This document shows positions 37,368 to 48,567 of a stretch of DNA of 64,000 nucleotides, one piece after another; position 1 is the stretch's first letter, and the number at the start of each line of letters is the position of its first letter. A program made the position numbers and the translations under genes. The notes under the pieces are model-generated. The model did not search any database, had not been told where the DNA came from, and was given only the letters and a program-made list of their open reading frames with translations. This DNA comes from Flavobacterium sp. NKUCC04_CG. Its GTDB lineage: Bacteria; Bacteroidota; Bacteroidia; Flavobacteriales; Flavobacteriaceae. The stretch is taken from the NCBI RefSeq assembly GCF_019345525.1, contig NZ_JAHKRA010000001.1:248001-312000 (forward strand). Direction: 5' to 3'.

Positions 37368-38816
37368 ATGGAAAAGGTAATTGAGGAAACAAAACAAGGA
37401 ACTTCCCTTGTTTTAGAACATAAAGCAGGAAATACAAAGAAACTTTTTATTGAGAGTTACGGATGTGCTATGAATTTTTCGGACAGTGAAATTGTAGCTT
37501 CAATCCTTGCCAATGAAGGCTTTAACACAACTCAAATTTTGGAAGAGGCCGATTTGGTTTTGGTGAATACTTGCTCTATACGAGACAAGGCCGAACAAAC
37601 CGTTCGCAAGCGTCTTGAAAAATACAATGCTGTAAAAAAGATTAATCCAGGAATGAAGGTAGGCGTTTTGGGCTGTATGGCAGAGCGTTTAAAAAACCAA
37701 TTTTTGGAGGAAGAGAAAATAGTGGATATGGTTGTAGGACCAGATGCTTATAAAGATTTACCCAATTTATTAAAAGAAGTAGAAGAAGGCAGGGATGCGA
37801 TTAACGTTATTCTATCCAAAGACGAAACCTATGGCGACATCTCTCCGGTTCGCTTATTGAGTAACGGAGTTACTGCTTTTGTATCGATAACCAGAGGTTG
37901 TGACAATATGTGTACTTTCTGTGTGGTTCCCTTTACTAGAGGACGTGAACGCAGTAGAGATCCCCAAAGTATTTTGGAAGAAATAGCCGATCTATCTGAA
38001 AGAGGTTTTAAAGAGGTTACTCTTTTAGGACAGAACGTGGATAGTTTTCTATGGTATGGTGGAGGCCTTAAAAAAGATTTTATCAAGGCTAGCGAAATGC
38101 AAAAAGCTACAGCTGTTGATTTTGCACAACTTCTAGAGATGTGTGCCGTTGCTTATCCAAAAATTCGATTCCGTTTTTCCACTTCGAATCCACAAGATAT
38201 GCATGAGGAGGTTTTTCACGTTATCGCAAAACACCATAATGTATGCAATTACATTCACTTACCTGTACAATCGGGTAGTACGCGAATTTTAAAAGAAATG
38301 AATCGTCAGCATACTCGTGAAGAGTATATGCAGTTGATTGATAAAATACACCTCATTATAGAGGATTGTTCAATTTCCCACGATTTAATAACTGGTTTTC
38401 CGACAGAAACAGAAGAAGACCATCAAGATACTTTGAGTCTCTTAAGATATGTCAATTATGACTTCGGTTATATGTTTGCGTATTCCGAAAGACCGGGTAC
38501 CCTTGCCGCTCGTAAATTGACCGATGATATACCTGAAGAGGTTAAGAAAAGACGTTTACAAGAGATAGTCGATTTACAACAGGAAATCAGCCTTTCGAGA
38601 ACTGCACGTTTTGTAGGTAAGACCGTTGAAGTACTTATAGAAAAATCTTCTAAGAAGTCTGATGAGCAGTGGTCGGGACGCAATTCTCAAAACACCACTG
38701 TAGTTTTCCCAAAAGGACACTATAAAGTAGGCGATTTCGTTATGGTTAAAATAAACGACTGTACATCCGCCACCCTTATCGGGGAAGCTGTTGATTACAG
38801 TTCGCTTATGCAATAA
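37368..38816 (+). CDS. miaB: tRNA-2-methylthio-N6-dimethylallyladenosine synthase
   Basis: Radical-SAM methylthiotransferase that adds the 2-methylthio group to i6A37 of tRNAs. The 482-residue protein has the N-terminal MTTase domain with its three cluster cysteines (SYGCAMNFSDSE, VNTCSIRDKAEQ, LGCMAERLK). The radical-SAM CxxxCxxC is in RGCDNMCTFCVVPFTRG, followed by IHLPVQSGSTRILKEMNR and SHDLITGFPTET. A C-terminal TRAM domain (about 410-478) closes it. Length is slightly above the usual 440-475 because of an insertion near LWYGGGLKKDF, typical of Bacteroidetes MiaB. Confidence 0.96.
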   Translation: MEKVIEETKQGTSLVLEHKAGNTKKLFIESYGCAMNFSDSEIVASILANEGFNTTQILEEADLVLVNTCSIRDKAEQTVRKRLEKYNAVKKINPGMKVGVLGCMAERLKNQFLEEEKIVDMVVGPDAYKDLPNLLKEVEEGRDAINVILSKDETYGDISPVRLLSNGVTAFVSITRGCDNMCTFCVVPFTRGRERSRDPQSILEEIADLSERGFKEVTLLGQNVDSFLWYGGGLKKDFIKASEMQKATAVDFAQLLEMCAVAYPKIRFRFSTSNPQDMHEEVFHVIAKHHNVCNYIHLPVQSGSTRILKEMNRQHTREEYMQLIDKIHLIIEDCSISHDLITGFPTETEEDHQDTLSLLRYVNYDFGYMFAYSERPGTLAARKLTDDIPEEVKKRRLQEIVDLQQEISLSRTARFVGKTVEVLIEKSSKKSDEQWSGRNSQNTTVVFPKGHYKVGDFVMVKINDCTSATLIGEAVDYSSLMQ

Positions 38817-38855
38817 CCGTTAAAAACCAATATTAACTTTACATTCTCTACTTTC

Positions 38856-40151
38856 ATGGAAAGCATACAAGCCATCAAACAGCGCTTCGAAATTATTGGT
38901 AACGACCCAAAATTGAATCGCGCTATAGAAAAAGCCATCCAAGTTGCCCCCACTGATATTTCGGTTTTGGTTACCGGAGAAAGTGGTGTAGGAAAAGAGA
39001 GTATTCCCAAGATTATCCATGCCTTATCACATCGAAAACACGGGAAATATATAGCAGTAAACTGTGGTGCCATACCTGAAGGCACAATTGATAGCGAATT
39101 ATTTGGTCATGAAAAAGGGGCTTTTACCGGTGCCATTGGCACTCGAGAAGGATATTTTGAAGTGGCTGATGGAGGAACTATTTTCTTAGATGAAGTAGGT
39201 GAACTCCCCTTAACAACTCAAGTTCGGTTGTTACGCGTACTTGAAAACGGTGAATTCATTAAAGTGGGATCGTCAAAAGTTCAAAAAACAGATATCCGCA
39301 TTATAGCTGCAACTAATGTCAAGATGATTGAAGCCATCGAAAAAGGAAAATTTCGAGAAGATTTATACTATCGTTTAAGTACCGTCGAAATCTTGCTGCC
39401 TCCACTGCGAGAACGCGGCGACGACATACATTTGTTGTTTCGTAAATTTGCAGCAGATTTTGCTCACAAATACAAGATGCCTCCCATTCGTTTAGACGAA
39501 CAAGCCGCTCAGTATTTGATTCGTTTTCGTTGGGATGGAAATATCCGTCAATTGAGAAACGTAGCAGAACAAATTTCCGTATTAGAAACGGAAAGAGTCA
39601 TCACCCTTGCCGTTCTACAAGGATATCTTCCTACCAATCACAAGAATCAGCTTCCTAGTATCGTCGGCGGAAAGAAATCCGACAGCGAATTTAACAATGA
39701 GCGAGAAATTCTTTACAAGGTACTTTTTGATATGAAAAACGACCTAAACGACCTAAAGAAACTCACTTTGGAATTGATGAAAAACGAAAGTGTAGTCAAA
39801 GTTCAAGAAACGAATAAAAATTTAATTCAACGTATATACGGACAACACGACGATCCAAACCCCAATACACCCGCTACATATAACTCCGAGCAAAACGTTC
39901 AAAACGTTCAAGTGCTACCGATGGAAAAGCACGGTGCTGAAGAGGATTTTGACGAAGACGACTACGAAAACGAACATTATTTAATAGCCGAAACCGTAGA
40001 AGAAGAAGAAACGTTACGATTGGATGAAAAAGAAATTCAGTTGATAAAAAAAGCCTTAGAACGCAACCACGGCAAGCGAAAAGCTGCTGCAGATGAATTG
40101 GGTATCTCAGAGCGAACCTTATATAGAAAAATTAAACAATACGATTTATAA
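38856..40151 (+). CDS. Sigma-54-interacting transcriptional regulator (no N-terminal sensor)
   Basis: A 431-residue bacterial enhancer-binding protein. The AAA+ domain starts almost at residue 1: Walker A GESGVGKES (41-49), the sigma-54-contact loop GAFTGA (88-93), Walker B TIFLDEVGE (108-116), the sensor region DIRIIAATN and the arginine-finger segment REDLYYRLSTVEI. A C-terminal Fis-type HTH is present (KRKAAADELGISERTLYRKI, about 408-428). Between them lies an acidic, flexible linker (about 275-385). There is no receiver, GAF or PAS domain, so activity must be controlled by expression or partners. It lies between miaB and lptE, 40 bp after miaB; its target promoters are unknown. Confidence 0.93.
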   Translation: MESIQAIKQRFEIIGNDPKLNRAIEKAIQVAPTDISVLVTGESGVGKESIPKIIHALSHRKHGKYIAVNCGAIPEGTIDSELFGHEKGAFTGAIGTREGYFEVADGGTIFLDEVGELPLTTQVRLLRVLENGEFIKVGSSKVQKTDIRIIAATNVKMIEAIEKGKFREDLYYRLSTVEILLPPLRERGDDIHLLFRKFAADFAHKYKMPPIRLDEQAAQYLIRFRWDGNIRQLRNVAEQISVLETERVITLAVLQGYLPTNHKNQLPSIVGGKKSDSEFNNEREILYKVLFDMKNDLNDLKKLTLELMKNESVVKVQETNKNLIQRIYGQHDDPNPNTPATYNSEQNVQNVQVLPMEKHGAEEDFDEDDYENEHYLIAETVEEEETLRLDEKEIQLIKKALERNHGKRKAAADELGISERTLYRKIKQYDL

Positions 40152-40164
40152 ACCTAGAGTACTT

Positions 40165-40668
40165 ATGAAAATAAAAAGCCTTCTACTGCTATTTATCTGT
40201 TGTTCTGCCTTGAGCAGTTGCAAATATTACAATTTTACGGGTACTGGAAAAATAGATGCCAACACCTTTCAAGTAAATTATTTTCAAAATACTGCGGCAT
40301 TTGTAGAACCGGGTATTGAAAGAACTTTTACCTTAGCCTTACAAGATTTGATTCAAAATCAAACCAATTTGAGTTTGACCAATTCTGGAGGAGATTTAAC
40401 CTATGAAGGAGAAATTGTAGATTTCCGAATTTCTCCCATGACAGCAACAGCCGATCAAAGAGCCGCTCAAAACAGGTTATACATCTCGATTAACGTTCGA
40501 TTTATCAATAAAAAAACGCCTGAGGATGATTTTGAAAAGCGCTTTTCGCATTTCTATGATTTTCCGGCAAACGACCAATTGGTCGGGTCAAAACTAACAA
40601 CCGCTTTAGATGAAATCTACGAGCGTATTACTCAAGATGTATTCAACGCATCACTGGCAAAGTGGTAA
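40165..40668 (+). CDS. lptE: LptE family LPS-assembly lipoprotein
   Basis: Outer-membrane lipoprotein that plugs the LptD barrel and helps LPS insertion. The ATG at 40165 (MKIKSLLLLFICCSALSSCKYY) gives a clear lipobox with Cys at 19 (ALSSC); the upstream in-frame ATG at 40093 lies inside the preceding gene. The 167-residue body shows the Bacteroidetes LptE pattern: YNFTGTGKIDANTFQVNYFQ, LSLTNSGGDLTYEGEIVDFR and the SalY-type end DEIYERITQDVFNASLAKW. The genes are tightly spaced (13 bp after the regulator, 15 bp before the next), suggesting one operon. Confidence 0.9.
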   Translation: MKIKSLLLLFICCSALSSCKYYNFTGTGKIDANTFQVNYFQNTAAFVEPGIERTFTLALQDLIQNQTNLSLTNSGGDLTYEGEIVDFRISPMTATADQRAAQNRLYISINVRFINKKTPEDDFEKRFSHFYDFPANDQLVGSKLTTALDEIYERITQDVFNASLAKW

Positions 40669-40683
40669 CTAAAACACCGTATT

Positions 40684-41541
40684 TTGAACACGATTGACAT
40701 ACATAGCTTATTGCATCATCCCGAAAAGATGACACCGGAAAACACGGTACAATTGGAACAAATTGTGCGAGAATACCCGTATTTTCAATCGATTAAAGTA
40801 CTGGTTCTAAAAGGTCTTTACCAACAAAAGAGTTTTCGATATAATGCGGAACTTAAAAAAACAGCTGCTTATACTTGTGACAGAGATGTACTCTTTGACT
40901 TTATAGTATCTGATCATTTTGTCGGGTACAAACCTTTGGATGTTGTTTTGGATTTGCAGCAACCAATGGAAGAACCGTATAAGTCCGATGCTGTTGAACC
41001 CAAAAACACGCCTTTAGTAGCATCACTTTTAAAAACCATACCACCGCCAAAACCCGAGTTGACCGATAGCGAAATCCCTGCTTCTACTCCGTCCTTTGAC
41101 CAAAACAATTCCAAACAAGAGTTAGAAGAAAAACTTGAAATCGGACAACCGTTATCTTTTGCAACTGAGGAAAAATATTCCTTCCAAGAGTGGTTGCAAC
41201 TGGCAAAAACAGGTCCAATTGTAAGGGAAGAAGCTCCGAAATTGCAAATAAATGACCCAGATAAACAAAAAAAACAAGAATTAATTAACAAATTTATCGA
41301 GACTAATCCCAAGATAGTAGCAACAAGAAATTCCGTTATAACTCCCGTAAATATTGAGGTTTCCGCGCAAGACAACAGTTATATAATGACCGAAACTTTA
41401 GCTAAAATTTATCTCGAACAAAAAAAATATCAAAAAGCGATACAAGCTTATGAGATTTTAATTTTGAAATATCCAGAAAAAAGTAGTTTCTTTGCAGACC
41501 AAATAATAGATATAAAGTCTTTACAACAATATAATAATTAA
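40684..41541 (+). CDS. Hypothetical protein with C-terminal TPR-like repeat
   Basis: A 285-residue protein of unknown function. The TTG at 40684 is taken as start because homolog-like N-terminal sequence begins at once (NTIDIHSLLHHPEKMTPENT); the next ATG would remove a conserved-looking helix. The N-terminal third is helical (IVREYPYFQSIKVLVLKGLY, FRYNAELKKTAAYTCDRDVL). The middle is Pro/Ser-rich and probably disordered. The end has a tetratricopeptide-like pair of helices (LAKIYLEQKKYQKAIQAYEI, LKYPEKSSFFADQI). There is no signal peptide. It lies between lptE and secG in an operon-like row, consistent with a protein-export or envelope accessory role, but this is positional inference. Confidence 0.7.
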   Translation: MNTIDIHSLLHHPEKMTPENTVQLEQIVREYPYFQSIKVLVLKGLYQQKSFRYNAELKKTAAYTCDRDVLFDFIVSDHFVGYKPLDVVLDLQQPMEEPYKSDAVEPKNTPLVASLLKTIPPPKPELTDSEIPASTPSFDQNNSKQELEEKLEIGQPLSFATEEKYSFQEWLQLAKTGPIVREEAPKLQINDPDKQKKQELINKFIETNPKIVATRNSVITPVNIEVSAQDNSYIMTETLAKIYLEQKKYQKAIQAYEILILKYPEKSSFFADQIIDIKSLQQYNN

Positions 41542-41547
41542 AAAACA

Positions 41548-41928
41548 ATGAACACATTTACAATATTTTTAGTATTAATCGCAATTGTTTGTTTATTACT
41601 AATCGTAGTTATCATGGTACAAAACCCTAAAGGTGGAGGTTTGGATTCTTCTTTCGGAGGTTCAACGATTGTTGGTGGTGTAAAGAACACGAATAACTTT
41701 TTGGACAAGAGTACTTGGACACTTGGAGGGTTATTAATCGTTTTAATATTATTATCTGGATTAAGCTTTACAGGTGGATTTGGCGGAGAGTCTAAGATTT
41801 TAGATGAAAGCGCTATTTCAACAACACCAATTACTGCGCCAGCAGCAACACAACCTGCGGCAACAGCTACTGAAACTCCAGCAGCAGCTACAACAACACC
41901 GACACAACAAGAGGCACCTCAAGAATAA
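41548..41928 (+). CDS. secG: Preprotein translocase subunit SecG
   Basis: Small membrane subunit of SecYEG. The 126-residue protein has two membrane helices (TIFLVLIAIVCLLLIVVIMV and LGGLLIVLILLSGLSFTGGF) separated by the conserved QNPKGGGLDSSFGG and VKNTNNFLDK loop. The C-terminal 40 residues are Ala/Thr/Pro-rich and low complexity, as is usual for Bacteroidetes SecG. It starts 6 bp after the TPR-like gene and ends before a terminator. Confidence 0.95.
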   Translation: MNTFTIFLVLIAIVCLLLIVVIMVQNPKGGGLDSSFGGSTIVGGVKNTNNFLDKSTWTLGGLLIVLILLSGLSFTGGFGGESKILDESAISTTPITAPAATQPAATATETPAAATTTPTQQEAPQE

Positions 41929-41952
41929 GAAGTTCTTTAAGTACAATATACC

Positions 41953-41981
41953 ATGCCAGCTCTGACAAGCTGGCATTTTTT
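41953..41981 (+). terminator. Terminator after secG
   Basis: Stem ATGCCAGCT / AGCTGGCAT (41953-41961, 41968-41976) followed by a T-run. It separates the lptE-secG row from groES. Confidence 0.88.
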
Positions 41982-42005
41982 GTATATAAAATGTCAGGTT
42001 TGGGC

Positions 42006-42024
42006 TTTGGCACAGTTTATGAAA
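42006..42024 (+). promoter_or_regulatory. Sigma-54-like -24 element upstream of groES (tentative)
   Basis: TTTGGCACAGTTTATGAA contains a full TTGGCACA -24 element. The -12 position reads ATGAA instead of TTGCA, so the match is incomplete. No CIRCE inverted repeat is present. It could be a coincidence or an alternative heat-shock promoter. Confidence 0.25.
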
Positions 42025-42074
42025 ATTCAAGACTTGGAGATATAATAATATTAACTTCATAAAAATAAGAAATT

Positions 42075-42350
42075 ATGGCATTAAACATTAAACCCCTTTC
42101 GGATCGTGTTCTAATCGAACCTTTACCAGCTGAAACCAAAACAGCTTCAGGAATTTTTATCCCCGATACAGCTAAAGAAAAACCTCAAAGAGGAATTGTG
42201 GTAGCAGTAGGAAATGGTAATAAAGACCACGATATGACAGTTAATGTAGGTGATACAGTTCTTTATGGAAAATACGCAGGAACCGAATTAAAATTGGAAG
42301 GTAAAGATTACCTAATTATGCGTGAAGACGACATTTTAGCGATTGTATAA
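42075..42350 (+). CDS. groES: Co-chaperonin GroES
   Basis: Heptameric lid of the GroEL cage. The 91-residue protein has the family pattern: [20 protein letters not shown], the mobile loop [18 protein letters not shown], and [20 protein letters not shown] with the end [13 protein letters not shown]. Length is normal. groEL follows after 44 bp; the pair is preceded by its own intergenic region, without a CIRCE operator, so HrcA control by the usual element is unlikely here. Confidence 0.98.
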   Translation: MALNIKPLSDRVLIEPLPAETKTASGIFIPDTAKEKPQRGIVVAVGNGNKDHDMTVNVGDTVLYGKYAGTELKLEGKDYLIMREDDILAIV

Positions 42351-42361
42351 TACAACGTTAA

Positions 42362-44023
<1,662 letters not shown>

Positions 44024-44040
44024 AATCCTCATACAATCAC

Positions 44041-44069
44041 AAAAAAAGCGGCTTTGAGCCGCTTTTTTT
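44041..44069. terminator. Terminator after groEL
   Basis: Stem AAAAAAAGCGGCT / AGCCGCTTTTTTT with a 3-nt loop; strong and symmetric. Confidence 0.92.
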
Positions 44070-44125
44070 GTGATTCAAAAGTTGGTTGTTAGTGCTTGAG
44101 AATTGAGCACAAATACCGATATAGA

Positions 44126-44158
44126 AAAAGGGATTGTCCTATTAAGACAATCCCTTTT
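44126..44158. terminator. Terminator of rpe
   Basis: Perfect 13-bp stem AAAAGGGATTGTC / GACAATCCCTTTT (44126-44138, 44146-44158), just beyond the rpe stop on the minus strand. Confidence 0.9.
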
Positions 44159-44183
44159 GAATTATATTTAAAAAGCCTAACAC

Positions 44184-44843
44184 TTAAGACAATTGTGATT
44201 TTAAATTGGAGATTGTTTCTAAAGGTGCTGCCGAACCAAATACGAAACTTCCCGCAACCAAAACATCAGCTCCGGCTGCAGCTAACTGGTTAGCATTTTT
44301 ATCGGTTACTCCTCCATCAATTTCAATCTTTGTAGAAGCCCCCTTAGTTTCAATTAGCGTTTTTAATTTACGAATCTTTTCGTAAGTATTTTCAATAAAA
44401 CTTTGTCCCCCAAATCCTGGATTTACGCTCATAAGACAAACCAAATCGATATCCTGTATCACCTCTTCCAAAACAGCCACAGAGGTATGTGGATTTAAAG
44501 CTACTCCCGCTTGCATACCCGAGGCTTTAATAGCTTGTAATGTCCGATGTAAATGCGTGCACGCTTCGTAATGAACGGTTAAAACATCTGCTCCTAAATT
44601 TTTAAAAGTCGTGATATACCTATCCGGATCTACAATCATCAAATGCACATCTATGGTTTTCTTCGCATGTCTGGTAATAGCCTCCAAAACCGGCATACCA
44701 AAAGAAATATTGGGCACAAAAACGCCATCCATGATATCGATATGAAACCAATCAGCCTGACTTTCGTTTACCATCTCAATATCGCGTTGCAAATTCGCGA
44801 AGTCTGCCGCCAAAATAGATGGCGCAATTAAAGTGTTTTTCAT
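44184..44843 (-). CDS. rpe: Ribulose-phosphate 3-epimerase
   Basis: TIM-barrel epimerase that interconverts ribulose-5-phosphate and xylulose-5-phosphate in the pentose phosphate pathway. The 219-residue protein shows IAPSILAADFANLQRDIEMV, the metal/catalytic WFHIDIMDGVFVPNISFG with the acid-base Asp, the His in IDVHLMIVDPDRYI, MSVNPGFGGQSFI and the second Asp in EIDGGVTDKNANQLAAAGAD. It is a single-gene unit with a clear promoter (44864-44896) and terminator. Confidence 0.97.
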   Translation of the reverse strand: MKNTLIAPSILAADFANLQRDIEMVNESQADWFHIDIMDGVFVPNISFGMPVLEAITRHAKKTIDVHLMIVDPDRYITTFKNLGADVLTVHYEACTHLHRTLQAIKASGMQAGVALNPHTSVAVLEEVIQDIDLVCLMSVNPGFGGQSFIENTYEKIRKLKTLIETKGASTKIEIDGGVTDKNANQLAAAGADVLVAGSFVFGSAAPLETISNLKSQLS

Positions 44844-44863
44844 AAACTGTTGTTGTGTTTGTA

Positions 44864-44896
44864 CAAATATACGACTTTCTAAAAGACTGAGTTCAA
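44864..44896 (-). promoter_or_regulatory. Promoter of rpe
   Basis: On the minus strand: TTG (44894-44896), 22-bp spacer, TATATTTG (44864-44871), about 20 bp before the rpe ATG. It is a full match to the Bacteroidetes promoter pattern. Confidence 0.65.
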
Positions 44897-44940
44897 CCTA
44901 ATACAATCTTCCTATCGCCTACAAAAAATTCTTATAAAAC

Positions 44941-44970
44941 AAAAAACGGCACCTATTGGGTGCCGTTTTT
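44941..44970 (-). terminator. Terminator of rpoD
   Basis: GC-rich stem ACGGCACC / GGTGCCGT flanked by A- and T-runs, 5 bp after the rpoD stop. Confidence 0.9.
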
Positions 44971-44974
44971 GATA

Positions 44975-45838
44975 TTAACCTAAATAGGTTTTTAAAATCT
45001 TACTTCTAGAAGTATGCTTAAGCCTACGTATTGCTTTCTCTTTTATCTGACGTACTCTTTCACGAGTCAGGTCAAAAGTTTCTCCGATTTCTTCTAAGGT
45101 CATCGGATGTTGATCACCAAGTCCAAAATACAAACGAACTACATCTGCTTCCCGAGGGGTTAATGTTTCCAATGCTCTCTCAATCTCCGTACGAAGCGAT
45201 TCGTGAATCAATTCTCTATCTGGATTTGGAGACTCACCAGAACGCAAAACGTCGTACAGGTTAGAATCTTCTCCTTCAACTAAAGGAGCATCCATCGATA
45301 AGTGACGACCCGAGTTTTTCATACTCTCCTTTACGTCATTAACAGTCATGTCCAACTCTTTTGCAATCTCTTCTGCAGAAGGCGGACGCTCATTGGATTG
45401 CTCCAATAAGGCATACATCTTGTTAATCTTATTAATCGAACCAATTTTATTCAAAGGCAATCTCACAATTCTAGACTGTTCTGCCAAAGCAGAAAGAATA
45501 GACTGTCTGATCCACCAAACGGCATAAGAAATAAATTTAAACCCTCTAGTTTCATCAAAACGCTGTGCTGCCTTAATTAAACCTAAATTCCCCTCATTGA
45601 TTAAATCGGGTAGAGTCAAACCTTGATTCTGGTATTGTTTCGCAACTGACACAACAAATCTAAGATTCGCTTTCGTCAATTTCTCTAGCGCTCTTTGATC
45701 CCCTGCCTTAATCTTTTGCGCCAACTCCACTTCTTCATCAGCAGTAATCAAATCTACTTTACCAATTTCCTGCAAGTATTTATCCAATGAAGCTGTCTCT
45801 CTATTGGTAACCTGCTTGGTAATTTTAAGTTGTCTCAT
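44975..45838 (-). CDS. rpoD: RNA polymerase primary sigma factor (RpoD/SigA)
   Basis: Housekeeping sigma-70 factor. At 287 residues it has regions 1.2-4.2 but lacks region 1.1 and the long non-conserved region of E. coli RpoD, as is typical of Bacteroidetes. Region 1.2/2.1 is [20 protein letters not shown]. Region 2.2-2.4 is [18 protein letters not shown] and [19 protein letters not shown]. Region 3 is [16 protein letters not shown]. Region 4.2 is [20 protein letters not shown]. This protein would read the TTG/TAnnTTTG promoters noted in this window. It is a monocistronic gene. Confidence 0.98.
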   Translation of the reverse strand: MRQLKITKQVTNRETASLDKYLQEIGKVDLITADEEVELAQKIKAGDQRALEKLTKANLRFVVSVAKQYQNQGLTLPDLINEGNLGLIKAAQRFDETRGFKFISYAVWWIRQSILSALAEQSRIVRLPLNKIGSINKINKMYALLEQSNERPPSAEEIAKELDMTVNDVKESMKNSGRHLSMDAPLVEGEDSNLYDVLRSGESPNPDRELIHESLRTEIERALETLTPREADVVRLYFGLGDQHPMTLEEIGETFDLTRERVRQIKEKAIRRLKHTSRSKILKTYLG

Positions 45839-46212
45839 TGTTTATAATCTGTTTTTTTTTATTATTAACCTGTCCTGTTTATATTATACGGTTAATATGC
45901 CCTAAATGTTACAGGCATTTTGTATATTATTAGCTTTTAACAAAAAAAATATTATAAAAAAACATCAAATCATTTAAAATCAATCCTTTAACAGAACCTG
46001 CGTATTGATATTTATTTTATACATCCATATAGAACCCCAAACAATCAGCAGAGCTTTATCACAAACCTATAATAAATTCCTGTATATATCAGATAATTCA
46101 CACACTTGTCATATACCCTTGGCTACTTCATTTCAATTCCACCTAAAAGACATTGGTTTTATCCGAAAAAAAACGAACAAAAACCAATGGCTCACAATGG
46201 CATTATAAATGA
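45839..46212. other. Intergenic region upstream of rpoD with an inverted repeat
   Basis: About 370 bp of AT-rich DNA upstream of rpoD. A 67-codon plus-strand frame has no coding character. The only structure I see is the inverted repeat CATTGGTTTT (46151-46160) / AAAACCAATG (46180-46189) with a 19-nt A-rich loop, of unknown role. The rpoD promoter was not recognised with confidence. Confidence 0.45.
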
Positions 46213-46239
46213 AAAAGGCCGCGAATATCGTGGCCTTTT
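46213..46239 (-). terminator. Terminator of pnp
   Basis: Stem AAAAGGCCGCGA / TCGTGGCCTTTT with a 3-nt loop, just after the pnp stop at 46249. Confidence 0.88.
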
Positions 46240-46248
46240 CTATTTTGA

Positions 46249-48420
46249 TTACTCTTTCTTGTCAGTTGGAGTATCTTTTTTCTCTTCTCTAGGTTTGTCC
46301 TCTCTTGGAGGTCTCGGCATTAAAGCCTTTCTAGATACTTTTTCTTTTCTTGTTTTTGGATCTACACCAAGGTATTTCACTTCAAATACATCTCCCATAT
46401 TTACTACGTCGGATACATTTTCTGTTCTTTCCCAAGCCAATTCCGAAACGTGAAGCAATACTTCATTTCCAGGAGCTTGTGCATATTCGACAACAGCACC
46501 AAAATCTAACATTTTGATTACCTTAACCGTATAACTTTCTCCCAATTGTGGTTTAAAAGTAATCGATTGAATTTTTGCCAATACCGCTTTAATTCCTTCT
46601 GGATCAGTTCCTAAAATCTCAATAACACCTTGTTCGTCCACTTCGTTGATAACGATCGTAGTTCCCGTAGCTTTTTGCAATTCTTGGATTACTTTTCCAC
46701 CAGGTCCGATTAAAGCACCGATGAAGTTTCCAGGAATTGTTCTGGTGATAATTTTTGGAGCATAAGCTTTAACATCTTCTTTTGGAGCAGCTAAAACTTC
46801 GGTTATTTTTCCAAGAATGTGCAAACGACCGTCACGAGCTTGAGCCAAGGCTGCTTCCATGATGTTATAAGCCAATCCTTCGATTTTAATATCCATTTGA
46901 CATGCTGTGATACCATCTGCAGTACCCGTTACTTTAAAGTCCATATCTCCTAAGTGATCTTCGTCACCAAGAATATCAGACAATACAGCGAAACGCTCTC
47001 CGTCAGTGATTAATCCCATTGCAATACCAGAAACCGGCTTAATCATTTGAATACCGGCATCCATCAAAGCCAAAGTACCAGCACATACCGTTGCCATAGA
47101 AGAAGAACCGTTAGATTCTAATACTTCTGAAACGACACGGATAGTATATGGACAATCCAATGGAATCATGTTTTTCAAAGCGCGTTGTGCCAAGTTTCCA
47201 TGACCAACCTCTCTTCTTGAAGTACCTCTTAAAGGTTTTGCTTCACCAGTTGAGAATGGAGGGAAATTGTAGTGTAAGTAAAAACGCTCTTCACCTTGTT
47301 GAGAAGGAGAATCGATTTGGTTTGCTTCTCTAGATGTACCCAAAGTAGCCGTAGCCAATGCTTGAGTTTCTCCACGTGTGAATAGAGCCGATCCGTGAAC
47401 AGAAGGTAAATAATCTACTTCCGCCCAGATAGGTCTGATTTCCGTAGTTTTTCTTCCATCCAAACGCGTTCCCAAATCTAGGGTTACGTTACGAACTGCT
47501 TCTTTATTTGTTTTATGAAAATATTTAGAAACTAAATCTCCATTTTCAGCTAATTCTTCTTCCGTAAACAAAGCTTTAACCTCTTCTTTGATTGCCTCAA
47601 ATGCTGCAGTACGCTCTTGTTTAGCTGTACCTTGTTTGGCAACAGCATAAATTTTGTCGTAAGAAGCGGCTTTTACTTTTTCAAAGATAGTCTCATCTTG
47701 CTTTTCTTCTTCGTATGTTCTTACCTCTTTTTTACCAAAAGCGGCAACAACGCGTTCTTGAGCAGCAATCTGAATTTTAATTGCCTCGTGAGCGAATTTA
47801 ATTGCCTCGATCATTTCTGCCTCTGAAATCTCTTTCATCTCCCCTTCAACCATAGCAATAGAGTCTTTAGACGCACCAATCATCATATCGATGTCTGATT
47901 GCTCTAATTGTTCTCTACTAGGGTTGATGATTAAATTTCCATCTATGCGCGCAACGCGAACTTCAGAAATTAAGGTAGAAAAAGGAATATCTGATAAAGC
48001 CAAAGCTGCCGAAGCGGCTAAACCAGCTAATGCATCAGGCATAACACTTTCGTCGTGTGACATCAATTGAATCATCACTTGTGTTTCCGCATGATAATCA
48101 CTTGGAAACAAAGGACGCAAAACCCTATCAACCAATCTCATAGTAAGTACTTCACTATCACTTGGACGCGCTTCACGTTTGAAAAATCCACCAGGAAAAC
48201 GTCCTGCGGCTGCAAATTTTTCACGATAATCTACCGTTAAAGGTAGGAAATCAATACCTGGGCTTGCTTTTCTTGCAGATACTACAGTAGCAAGCAACAT
48301 GGCATTACCCATTTGTACTACTACAGATCCATCTGCCTGTTTTGCTAATTTTCCTGTTTCGATTGAAATGGTTCTACCATCTCCAAGATCGATAATTTCT
48401 TTAGTAACCTTAGGAATCAT
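46249..48420 (-). CDS. pnp: Polyribonucleotide nucleotidyltransferase (PNPase)
   Basis: Phosphorolytic 3'-5' exoribonuclease of mRNA decay. The 723-residue protein has two RNase PH domains ([40 protein letters not shown]; second [38 protein letters not shown]). A KH domain follows ([20 protein letters not shown]), then an S1 domain ([20 protein letters not shown]). The last about 25 residues are a Lys/Glu/Asp-rich tail. rpsO lies upstream on the same strand, the classic rpsO-pnp order, but a partial hairpin and an unusual CA-repeat leader separate them. Confidence 0.98.
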   Translation of the reverse strand: MIPKVTKEIIDLGDGRTISIETGKLAKQADGSVVVQMGNAMLLATVVSARKASPGIDFLPLTVDYREKFAAAGRFPGGFFKREARPSDSEVLTMRLVDRVLRPLFPSDYHAETQVMIQLMSHDESVMPDALAGLAASAALALSDIPFSTLISEVRVARIDGNLIINPSREQLEQSDIDMMIGASKDSIAMVEGEMKEISEAEMIEAIKFAHEAIKIQIAAQERVVAAFGKKEVRTYEEEKQDETIFEKVKAASYDKIYAVAKQGTAKQERTAAFEAIKEEVKALFTEEELAENGDLVSKYFHKTNKEAVRNVTLDLGTRLDGRKTTEIRPIWAEVDYLPSVHGSALFTRGETQALATATLGTSREANQIDSPSQQGEERFYLHYNFPPFSTGEAKPLRGTSRREVGHGNLAQRALKNMIPLDCPYTIRVVSEVLESNGSSSMATVCAGTLALMDAGIQMIKPVSGIAMGLITDGERFAVLSDILGDEDHLGDMDFKVTGTADGITACQMDIKIEGLAYNIMEAALAQARDGRLHILGKITEVLAAPKEDVKAYAPKIITRTIPGNFIGALIGPGGKVIQELQKATGTTIVINEVDEQGVIEILGTDPEGIKAVLAKIQSITFKPQLGESYTVKVIKMLDFGAVVEYAQAPGNEVLLHVSELAWERTENVSDVVNMGDVFEVKYLGVDPKTRKEKVSRKALMPRPPREDKPREEKKDTPTDKKE

Positions 48421-48479
48421 AAATAATTAATTCTTTATTAAACAAAGGGTTTCTCGTCTTCTCCAAATAAGACAGAGTG

Positions 48480-48517
48480 GGTGTTGTGTGTGTGTTGTTG
48501 TGTGTGTAGTTGTTGTA
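48480..48517 (-). repeat. CA-repeat stretch in the pnp leader
   Basis: A low-complexity tract that on the minus strand reads as repeats of CA and CAA (CACACACAACAACACACA core), about 60 nt upstream of the pnp ATG. As RNA it would be unstructured. It lies between the rpsO terminator-like hairpin and pnp. Role unknown; a protein-binding leader or an open ribosome-standby site are possibilities. Confidence 0.6.
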
Positions 48518-48567
48518 ATGACCCAATGAAAAACCAAACTTTTTTTAACGCGGAAGGTAAAAAATAA

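Noticed and set aside
41930..42074. CIRCE operator before groES
   Set aside because: Looked for the TTAGCACTC-N9-GAGTGCTAA inverted repeat and did not find it.
46005..46208. 67-codon plus-strand frame upstream of rpoD
   Set aside because: Unlikely codon and residue mix, no recognisable motif, no promoter or terminator logic.
48480..48517. CRISPR-like or VNTR array
   Set aside because: Only dinucleotide/trinucleotide repeats without spacers; treated as a low-complexity leader.
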